From positions 434,001-498,000 of the forward strand of contig JADKAQ010000004.1 in assembly GCA_016719105.1 (NCBI GenBank): a stretch of 64,000 bases of DNA, given 5' to 3'. The notes beneath the pieces were generated by a model, which was given only the letters and a program-made list of their open reading frames with translations, ran no database searches and was not told the DNA's origin. Below are positions 57,606-64,000 of this stretch, in pieces (the stretch's first letter is position 1; every line of letters starts with the position of its first letter). A program made the position numbers and the translations under genes. Origin of the DNA: Gemmatimonadota bacterium (GTDB lineage: Bacteria > Gemmatimonadota > Gemmatimonadetes > Gemmatimonadales > Gemmatimonadaceae).

Positions 57606-60600
57606 ATGAAAGTCCTGCGTTCCCTCGCCGCCTTGTTCGCCGCGATTGCCGTGGCGGCTGGGGTGGCCCCGTCGCGCGCCGCGGCACAGGGCGTGACGAC
57701 GGCATCCATGACAGGGACCGTCGTCGCCAGCAACGGCGTGGCGGTTGCTGGCGGTACCGTCTCTGCCCTGCACGTTCCATCGGGCACCGCCTATCGCGCG
57801 ACCACGCGCTCGGACGGCCGATTCACGATTCCGGGCATGCGTGTAGGCGGGCCGTATCGCGTGACGGTGCGCGCGCTCGGCTTCCAGCCCCGCACGCGCG
57901 AAGACCTGACGTTGTCGCTCGGCGTCTCGACCGACCTGCAGTTCACGCTCGAGCAGGCGGCGACGCAGCTCGAGGCGGTGGCGGTGACGGCGACCGCCGG
58001 TCCGTTCAGCTCCACGCGCACCGGCGCCTCCACGGCGGTGGGGAAGGATGCGCTGGAGTCGCTGCCGACGATCACGCGCACCATCGGCGACTTTACGCGC
58101 CTCACGCCGCAATCGGTGGGGAGTTCGTTCGGCGGCCAGGACAATCGCCTGAACAACCTGACGGTCGACGGTTCGTTCTTCAACAACTCCTTCGGCCTGC
58201 AGGGGCAGCCGGGGGCGCGCACCGGCGTGGCGCCGATCCCGCTCGACGCGATCGAGCAGGTGCAGGTCAACATCGCCCCGTTCGACGTGCGGCAGGGGAA
58301 CTTCGTGGGCGCCGGGATCAACGCGGTGACCAAGAGCGGGACCAACGAGTTCTCCGGGTCGCTGTACGGCGTGCGCCGCAACGAGGACTACGTGGGGACC
58401 AAGGCGGGGGCGCTCCCCTTCAACCCGGGGACGTTCAGCTTCGGCCAGTTTGGCGGACGGCTGGGGGGCCCGATCCTCAGGAACAAGCTCTTCTTCTTCG
58501 TCAACTACGAGAACGACGGGCTGGAGCAGCCGGGGACGACCTTCCTCGCCAACACCGGGTCGCAGGCGGTGCAGGGGACCACGACGCGCGTCCTCAAGTC
58601 GGACATGGACGCGATGCAGGCCTTCCTCAAGAACTCGCTGCAGTACGACGCCGGCGGCTACACGGGGTGGAACCTCAAGGTCCCGTCGCAGCGCCTCATC
58701 ACCAAGTTCGACTGGAACGCGAACGCGAACAACAAGGTGAGCCTGCGCTACATCCAGCTCGACTCCAAGTCGGACCAGCCGATGTCCAACTCGGGATCGC
58801 TCGGCTTCGGAAATCGTCGTGACAACACCAACTCGATGGCGTTCGCCAACTCGGCGTATGCCATCAAGGAGAACATCCGCTCCATCGTGGGCGAGGTGAA
58901 CTCGCAGTTGGGCGTCAACAAGTCCAACAACTTCATCATCGGCTACACCACCAACGACGAGAGCCGCGAGTACAAGGGCGACATCTTCCCGACGGTCGAC
59001 ATCCTCAAGGATGGCGTGACCTACATGTCGTTCGGCTTCGAGCCGTTCACGCCGGCCAACCAGCTGCGCTACAAGACGTTCCAGGTGCAGGACAACTTCT
59101 CCATCTACACGGCGAACCACGACCTCACCTTCGGGGCCGCGGCGCAGCACTATCGCTCGGAGAACGTCTTCTATCCGGGGTCGCAGAGCGTGTACGTGTA
59201 CAACTCGCTCGCCGACTTCTATGCCGACGCGCAGGGCTACGTGGCCAACCCCAACCGCACCACGTCGCCGGTCTCGCTGCGGCGCTTTGAGGTGCGCTAC
59301 ATGAACATCCAGGGGCTCACCGAACCGATGCAGCCGCTCGAGGTCACGTACGCCGGCGCCTATGCGCAGGATGAGTGGCGCGCGACGAGCCGGCTCAAGC
59401 TCACCTTCGGGCTCCGCTTCGACGTCCCGATGTTCAAGGAGACGGGCTACACCAATCCGCAGGCGAATGCGCTGTCCTTCCGCGACGAGAGCGGCGCGTC
59501 GGTGAAGTACCAGACGCAGAAGCTCCCCGACGCGAACCTCCTCTGGTCGCCGCGCTTCGGCTTCAACTGGGACGTGTTCGGCGACCGCTCGACGCAGGTG
59601 CGTGGCGGCACCGGGATCTTCACGGGGAGCCCGCCGTACGTCTGGATCTCCAACCAGATCGGTCAGAACGGGATCCTGACGGGCTTCGAGCAGCTCAACA
59701 ACACCACGGCCCGCCCGTTCAATCCGAACCCGACGACGTACATGCCCAAGAGCGTCAACGGGACGCCCGCGGCTTCGTACGAGCTCAACTTCACCGACGC
59801 GGACTACAAGTTCCCGCAGCTGTGGCGCACCAACGTCGCCGTCGACCAGAAGCTCCCGTACGGCTTCACGGGGACGCTGGAGTTCCTGTACGGCAAGGAC
59901 GTGAACGGCGCGTACTACATCAACGCCAACCTCCCCGCCGCGCAGGCCGCCTTCACCGGCGCCGACACGCGTCCGCGGTGGACCAACGCGCGCATCAACC
60001 CGAACATCACCGCCGCGTACGTCCTCAAGAACCAGGACGTCGGCTACTCGTACAGCATCGGCGGTTCGCTCGAGCGGTCGTTCAGCGGCGGCTTCTTCAT
60101 GAAGGCCGGCTACAACTACGGCGTGGCGCGCAACACGATCGACCCGGGCTCCATTGCCGGCGGCTCGTACACCGGCAACGCCATGGCGGGCGACCCGAAC
60201 AACCCGGGCGTCGGCTACGCCTTCACCTCGCCGGGGCACCGCTCGTTCCTGGCCGCGACCTACCGTCGCGAGTACTTCAAGATGGGGGCGACGGCGATCT
60301 CCATCTTCGCCGAACGCTTCACGTTAGGCAACACGAGCTACACCTTCTCGGGTGACCTCAACGGCGACGGCGGGACGTCGAACGACCTGATCTACGTTCC
60401 CCGCGGCGTGAGCGAGATGAACTTCGAGCAGTTCACCTCAGGGACGCGCACCTTCACGGCGGCCGAGCAGGCGGCGGCCTGGGACCAGTTCATCGCCCAG
60501 GATCCGTACCTCAAGACCCGTCGCGGCAAGTACGCCGAGCGTGGGGCGGTCTTCCTCCCGCAGGCGCTGCGCGCCGACATGAGCATCACGCAGGACCTCT

Positions 60601-60866
60601 TCCGCGACCTCGGGGGCAAGCGCAATACGTTGCAGCTGCGCATGGACATCCTCAACGTGGGGAACCTGCTCAACAAGGACTGGGGGCTTGGTGAGCGCCT
60701 GGTGACCAACACCCCGCTCATCGCGCGTCCGGTGGGTTCCGATGGCAAGGCGCTCTATCGCCTGCGCAACATCGGGACGAACCTGATCTCGAAGACGTAC
60801 GAGCAGACGGTGGGGATCGGTGATGTGTATCGGTTCCAGCTCGGGCTGCGGTACAACTTCAACTAG
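57606..60866 (+). CDS. Oar-like TonB-dependent outer-membrane protein
   Basis: A 1086-residue outer-membrane receptor. It has a signal peptide (MKVLRSLAALFAAIAVAAGVAPSRAAAQ), a carboxypeptidase-regulatory-like domain (MTGTVVASNGVAVAGGTVSALHV, GRFTIPGMRVGGPYRVTVRALGF) and a plug (IPLDAIEQVQVNIAPFDVRQGNF, INAVTKSGTNEFSGSLYGVRRNEDY). A long beta barrel follows and ends YRFQLGLRYNFN. Repeated Asn/Gly-rich hairpins such as TFSGDLNGDGGTSNDLIYVP match the Oar family of Myxococcus and Gemmatimonadota. The ligand is unknown; peptides or polysaccharides are usual guesses. The start at MKVLRSL is fixed by the signal peptide. A strong hairpin follows. It is a full-length paralogue of the frameshifted gene at 52.0 kb. 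Confidence 0.93.
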   Translation: MKVLRSLAALFAAIAVAAGVAPSRAAAQGVTTASMTGTVVASNGVAVAGGTVSALHVPSGTAYRATTRSDGRFTIPGMRVGGPYRVTVRALGFQPRTREDLTLSLGVSTDLQFTLEQAATQLEAVAVTATAGPFSSTRTGASTAVGKDALESLPTITRTIGDFTRLTPQSVGSSFGGQDNRLNNLTVDGSFFNNSFGLQGQPGARTGVAPIPLDAIEQVQVNIAPFDVRQGNFVGAGINAVTKSGTNEFSGSLYGVRRNEDYVGTKAGALPFNPGTFSFGQFGGRLGGPILRNKLFFFVNYENDGLEQPGTTFLANTGSQAVQGTTTRVLKSDMDAMQAFLKNSLQYDAGGYTGWNLKVPSQRLITKFDWNANANNKVSLRYIQLDSKSDQPMSNSGSLGFGNRRDNTNSMAFANSAYAIKENIRSIVGEVNSQLGVNKSNNFIIGYTTNDESREYKGDIFPTVDILKDGVTYMSFGFEPFTPANQLRYKTFQVQDNFSIYTANHDLTFGAAAQHYRSENVFYPGSQSVYVYNSLADFYADAQGYVANPNRTTSPVSLRRFEVRYMNIQGLTEPMQPLEVTYAGAYAQDEWRATSRLKLTFGLRFDVPMFKETGYTNPQANALSFRDESGASVKYQTQKLPDANLLWSPRFGFNWDVFGDRSTQVRGGTGIFTGSPPYVWISNQIGQNGILTGFEQLNNTTARPFNPNPTTYMPKSVNGTPAASYELNFTDADYKFPQLWRTNVAVDQKLPYGFTGTLEFLYGKDVNGAYYINANLPAAQAAFTGADTRPRWTNARINPNITAAYVLKNQDVGYSYSIGGSLERSFSGGFFMKAGYNYGVARNTIDPGSIAGGSYTGNAMAGDPNNPGVGYAFTSPGHRSFLAATYRREYFKMGATAISIFAERFTLGNTSYTFSGDLNGDGGTSNDLIYVPRGVSEMNFEQFTSGTRTFTAAEQAAAWDQFIAQDPYLKTRRGKYAERGAVFLPQALRADMSITQDLFRDLGGKRNTLQLRMDILNVGNLLNKDWGLGERLVTNTPLIARPVGSDGKALYRLRNIGTNLISKTYEQTVGIGDVYRFQLGLRYNFN

Positions 60867-60880
60867 GCATCCCCCGCACC

Positions 60881-60920
60881 GACGATGGGCCGCCTCCCGT
60901 ATGGGGGGCGGCCCATCGTC
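60881..60920. terminator. Strong hairpin between convergent TonB and mlaD genes
   Basis: A perfect 14-bp stem (GACGATGGGCCGCC and its complement) with more pairing inside (CTCCC/GGGGG-like) lies midway between the two stop codons and can end both transcripts. Confidence 0.75.
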
Positions 60921-60955
60921 GTCTCGAGCACGAAGCCGCTGAGGCTGCGCTCGGC

Positions 60956-61837
60956 CTAGAAGATCTCGAGGTTGATGTACCGCTTCGGGTTCTTCTTGAA
61001 GTCGGCCGTCAGCGAATCGACGCGCGTCAGGACCCTGCGCAGGTCGTTGTACAGTCCCGGATCGTTGAGCAGGAGGGCGACGCTCCCGTCTCCCTTCTCG
61101 ACCTTGGCCAGCACCGCGTTGAGGCGGTCAGTCGTCGCCTTGAGCTCACCGGTGAAGGTGGCCATGTTGGCGCTGGCGGTGCGCAGCGAGCGCACGGTTG
61201 AGTCCACCTGCAGCGAGTCGATGGCGGAGGCGCGCGAGCGCACCGTGACGAGCGTCGCCTGCAGCTCGCGCGACTGCAGCGCGGCGATCTCGGCCAGCTG
61301 CAACACGAGCTTGTTGGTCGACATCAGTGTCTGCCGCATCTCGCGAATGCCGCCCGAGTCGACGAACTGCTGCTTGGCCGAGCCGAGGATGGCGTTGACC
61401 CCTTGCGTGATGGTGTCGGCGCGGGCGGTGAGCATCGCCAGGCCGGCGGCCGGGATGCCTAACGGGACGGTATCGCCCGGGGCATAGGACTCCGACGTCG
61501 CCCCGGTGGGGGTGAGGGCGATGGCCATGTCGCCGAAGAAGCCGTTCGGGACGACAGTGGCCGTCGTCCCGCGCGGCACCTTGTACTCGTCGCGCAGGCG
61601 ATACGTCACCACGACCGTCCCCTTGGGGTCGAGCGAGACATCGTCGACGAAGCCGGCGGTGACGCCGGCGAGCCAGACCGGCTGCCCTTGCTTGAGCCCC
61701 GATCCCCACGGGAATCGCGAGTACAGCGGGTAGCCCGACGTCAGCCCCCCGCGCGCCAGCCACAGGGCGCCCACGATGATCACGGCGATGGCCGCCGTGG
61801 TGAAGATGCCCACGAGTACTTCGTCGCGCCGTTTCAT
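60956..61837 (-). CDS. mlaD: MlaD/MCE-domain lipid transport protein
   Basis: A 293-residue protein anchored by one N-terminal helix (VGIFTTAAIAVIIVGALWLA) with a periplasmic MCE domain: YPLYSRFPWGSGLKQGQPVWLAGVTAGFVDDVSLDPKGTVVVTYRL, TATVVPNGFFGDMAIALTPTG. A helical C-terminal part (SRASAIDSLQVDSTVRSLRTASANMATFTGELKATTDRLNAVLAKV) is longer than in E. coli MlaD and recalls longer MCE proteins with coiled coils. MlaD hexamers pass phospholipids between membranes. The ATG overlaps the mlaE stop (ATGA), so the two are coupled. Confidence 0.92.
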   Translation of the reverse strand: MKRRDEVLVGIFTTAAIAVIIVGALWLARGGLTSGYPLYSRFPWGSGLKQGQPVWLAGVTAGFVDDVSLDPKGTVVVTYRLRDEYKVPRGTTATVVPNGFFGDMAIALTPTGATSESYAPGDTVPLGIPAAGLAMLTARADTITQGVNAILGSAKQQFVDSGGIREMRQTLMSTNKLVLQLAEIAALQSRELQATLVTVRSRASAIDSLQVDSTVRSLRTASANMATFTGELKATTDRLNAVLAKVEKGDGSVALLLNDPGLYNDLRRVLTRVDSLTADFKKNPKRYINLEIF

Positions 61838-62688
61838 CCCTGGAGCTGGTTGGCGAGGAGTGAGGCCGTGAGGGCGTCGAGCACGAGAATCGCAACCGAG
61901 GTGACGACCACCGCCTTTGCGGTGGAGCGCCCGACGCCTTCGGCGCCGACATCGGTCACGAAGCCCTCATACGAACAAAGAAAGGCGATGGCCGCCCCGA
62001 AGATCGTGGCCTTGATCAACGAGTAGGCGATCTGGAAGAACGTGTACGACATGCGCAGCCCTTCGGAGAACTGCTGCCACGACACGTCGGTCGCGGTGAG
62101 CGAGGTGAAGCCCGCCATCGTCACGCCGACCGCGTTGGCAAAGATGACGAGCAACGGGAGCATCAGCGTCGCGGCGATGAAGCGCGGGACGATGAGATAC
62201 GCCACCGGATCGTACGACAGCGTCTCCAGCGCATCGATCTGCTCGGTCACGCGCATCGTCCCGATCTCGGCGGTCATGCGCGCCCCCACGCGCCCGGTGA
62301 GCACCAGCCCCGTGAGGAGCGGCCCCAACTCGAGGATGATCATCTGGCGCGAGATCAGCCCGACCACCGACAGCTGCACGCCGGGGAAGAGCTGGTAGCG
62401 CGTCTGCAGCGCGATGACCGACCCGATGAAGGCCGCGACGATCACCGTGAGCGGGAGCGAGTCGACGCCAATGCGCCGCATCTGCGCGAACGTCAGCGGC
62501 AAGTAGGTGCGCCACTCGGTCGCGAAGGCGCGCAGCATGTCGCGCAGGAAGTAGGTGCGCTCGCCGACGTCGGCGAGCAGGCCCTGCCCCAGGTGCCCGA
62601 TCGAGCGGAAGACGCGAATCCCCGTCCGCTGCACCACCGGGAACTCCTCGGTGGGGCGATGCGTGCCGTGCATCGGGGAGGTGATCAC
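61834..62688 (-). CDS. mlaE: MlaE family ABC transporter permease
   Basis: A 284-residue permease with about five transmembrane helices. It shows the MlaE signature: FAQMRRIGVDSLPLTVIVAAFIGSVIALQTRYQL, LELGPLLTGLVLTGRVGARMTAEIGTMRVTEQIDALETLSYDPVAYLIVPR, and the final KATIFGAAIAFLCSYEGFVTDVGAEGVGRSTAKAVV. It forms the core of the phospholipid transporter with MlaD and an ATPase. The GTG start overlaps the lptG stop as GTGA. The ATPase gene mlaF is not between mlaE and mlaD, nor elsewhere in the window. Confidence 0.95.
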   Translation of the reverse strand: MITSPMHGTHRPTEEFPVVQRTGIRVFRSIGHLGQGLLADVGERTYFLRDMLRAFATEWRTYLPLTFAQMRRIGVDSLPLTVIVAAFIGSVIALQTRYQLFPGVQLSVVGLISRQMIILELGPLLTGLVLTGRVGARMTAEIGTMRVTEQIDALETLSYDPVAYLIVPRFIAATLMLPLLVIFANAVGVTMAGFTSLTATDVSWQQFSEGLRMSYTFFQIAYSLIKATIFGAAIAFLCSYEGFVTDVGAEGVGRSTAKAVVVTSVAILVLDALTASLLANQLQG

Positions 62689-63775
62689 GTGCGCACTCGC
62701 ATGAGCATGATGAATCCGATGATGCCGAAGACGACGTTCGGGACCCAGGCCGCCATCTCGGGCGAGAAGACGCCCTTGCCGCCGACCGCCTTGGTCAGCT
62801 GGATCATGATGAGGAAGACGACGGTCGTGCCGAGCGAGAGCCCGATGCCGTAGGCCGCGCCGCCGCGGTGGTTGCTGGTGGCGAGCGGCGCGCCGAACAG
62901 GGCGATGATGAGGCAGGTGACCGGGATCGCGATCTTGAGCGCGCGGTCGACGCGCAGGACGTTCACGTCGCTCCCCGAGCGCTCGAGCGCGGTGATGTAG
63001 CGTCCCAGCTCCTCATAGCCCATGTCGCCCGGTGCCTTGGACGACGCCATGAGCTGCACCGGCGTCTCGACCATGTGCTTGTCCTGCATCGACTCGAACT
63101 TGAAGGCGACGTCGCGCCCCGCGCCCGGGATCACGTGCAGCGTCCCGTCGGTGATCTTCCACCCGGTCGGCGTGAACGAGGCCTCGCGCCCGGCGATGAC
63201 GTACGTGGGGTACTTGTCGGACCCCTCGTTCCCCTTCCGTTCGACCTCGATCCCCTCCATGTACCGCCGCTCCACGTTGAGGAGCGACGCCTTGTACACG
63301 CGCCCCAACTCGGCGGCGAAGGTGAAGTTGAAGCGCTCGTTGCCGCTGGTGAAGCGCGTCTCCTGCAGCAACTCGCTCCGTCGCTTGTTGGTCGAGGGGG
63401 CCACCTCGCCCAGGGCGAGGGCGAGCCCCGTCGCGACCAGCGCGCCGAAGAAGATCGGGAGGGTCAGGCGGTGAAACGAGATCCCCGACGCCTTGGCCGC
63501 CGTGATCTCGGCGTGGCGCGTGAAGGCACCGATGGAGAAGACGGTGGCGAAGAGCACGGCCGCCGGCATCACCATGAACATCGAGTCGGGGATCCAGTAC
63601 GGTAGCTCATCGCAATCGCCTTGGGGGTCAGATTGCGGTTGAAGTACTTGTCGATGTTGTCGGTGAGGTCGAAGATCGTGACGATCAGCGGGAAGCCTAA
63701 CGCGGTGCTGAAGAAGATCTTCGTCCACTCGCCCGCGACATAGCGGTCGAGCGGGCGCAGGAGCCAGCGCATCAT
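62685..63775 (-). pseudogene. lptG: LptG-type LPS export permease, one frameshift
   Basis: The product is an LptF/LptG family permease (YjgP/YjgQ) of about 363 residues in two frames. The first frame has MMRWLLRPLDRYVAGEWTKIFFSTALGFPLIVTIFDLTDNIDKYF. The second resumes with YWIPDSMFMVMPAAVLFATVFSIGAFTRHAEITAAKASGISFHRLTLP, the periplasmic jellyroll, and final helices. The frame changes near 63595-63602 (AGCTACCGTACTGG), where one missing base, probably a C in TACCCG, restores the protein. It should extract LPS from the inner membrane with LptB2. The start overlaps the lptF stop (ATGA). Since the neighbours are intact and the gene is essential in most diderms, a sequence error is likely. Confidence 0.85.
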
Positions 63776-64000
63776 GCGGCCCCGCCCCGGCGGCGCCGGA
63801 AGAGCCCCTTGAGCGCATCGACGATCTCGGAGAGGTCGCCGCCACGCGATGTCGCCGTCTCGCGCCCCATGCGCGACAGGAGGACGATCGCCACGAGCGT
63901 GAAGAGGATGTTGGCCGACCACATGGCCCAGAACGGGGTGAGGATCGTGCGATCGGCCAGCGACTCGCCGGCGATCAGGCCCACGTAGTACAGCCCGAAG
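63772..64000 (-). CDS. lptF: LptF-type LPS export permease, C-terminal part
   Basis: The last 75 residues of a second LptF/LptG family protein enter from the right edge: YYVGLIAGESLADRTILTPFWAMWSANILFTLVAIVLLSRM, the usual final two helices. A cytosolic tail rich in Arg follows (ALKGLFRRRRGGAA). Its TGA overlaps the lptG start, so lptF-lptG-mlaE-mlaD form one operon in that order. Only the C-terminus can be seen. Confidence 0.87.
   Translation of the reverse strand, partial: FGLYYVGLIAGESLADRTILTPFWAMWSANILFTLVAIVLLSRMGRETATSRGGDLSEIVDALKGLFRRRRGGAA

Noticed and set aside
1..64000. Mobile elements, integrases or prophage genes
   Set aside because: I looked for transposase DDE motifs, integrase R-H-R-Y patterns and phage structural genes and saw none.

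Overview
The window is a G+C-rich (roughly two-thirds or more G+C by eye), gene-dense chromosomal segment of a diderm bacterium. It carries LptF/LptG, Mla-type lipid transport proteins, two very large Oar-like TonB-dependent outer-membrane proteins, many Sec signal peptides and lipoprotein signals. The codon style, the carboxypeptidase-regulatory-domain TonB proteins and several small families of unknown function fit Gemmatimonadota best. That placement is an inference; there is no rRNA or other decisive marker here. I saw no tRNA, rRNA, CRISPR array, insertion sequence or prophage.

Layout. 1-4.1 kb: the start of a nitrilase-family amidase, glycerate 2-kinase, an exported peroxiredoxin whose peroxidatic residue is encoded by in-frame TGA followed by a SECIS-like hairpin (a predicted selenoprotein), a glycine-zipper lipoprotein and a diacylglycerol-kinase-family lipid kinase. 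4.1-11.3 kb: aconitase, an M20 peptidase, then a translationally coupled set (small protein, class A beta-lactamase-like hydrolase, pseudouridine-5'-phosphate glycosidase). 11.4-17.7 kb: two TPR proteins, an M16 protease and, convergent with it across an inverted minisatellite, a lipoprotein serpin. 17.7-24.8 kb: DUF2461, membrane proteins, a CDP-alcohol phosphatidyltransferase, an alpha/beta hydrolase, a DsbA-like thiol oxidoreductase and a DEDDh exonuclease. 25.0-30.8 kb: a sigma-region-2-like/FecR fusion, an SDR-DUF2867 protein, a DEAD-box helicase, then cold-shock protein and ribosomal protein bS21. 31-38 kb: acetyl-CoA synthetase, a STAS protein, a frameshifted LacI-type regulator, pyrophosphatase and a sugar/choline-kinase-like phosphotransferase.

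38.2-43.1 kb (minus strand): a compact cluster of ketosynthase, polyketide-cyclase-like protein, methyltransferase, flavin reductase and FAD oxidoreductase. This looks like a small specialised-metabolite or modified-lipid pathway. It is followed by a DUF92 membrane protein. 44.1-51.6 kb: a V4R-like protein, Xaa-Pro peptidase with an amino-acid permease, a Cys-depleted FmdB-like small protein, heme O synthase and its neighbours, and a second permease. 52-60.9 kb: two Oar-like TonB proteins flanking an exported nucleotide-pyrophosphatase-family enzyme. 60.9-64 kb: an overlapping lptF-lptG-mlaE-mlaD operon for envelope lipid and LPS transport.

Across the window the octamer CGTTAGGC/GCCTAACG recurs 27 times by hand count, far above the 2-3 expected from composition. 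Four-base GTGA/ATGA stop-start overlaps are the usual way genes are coupled. Three genes (LacI, first TonB protein, LptG) carry single frameshifts. These may be uncorrected assembly errors rather than true pseudogenes.
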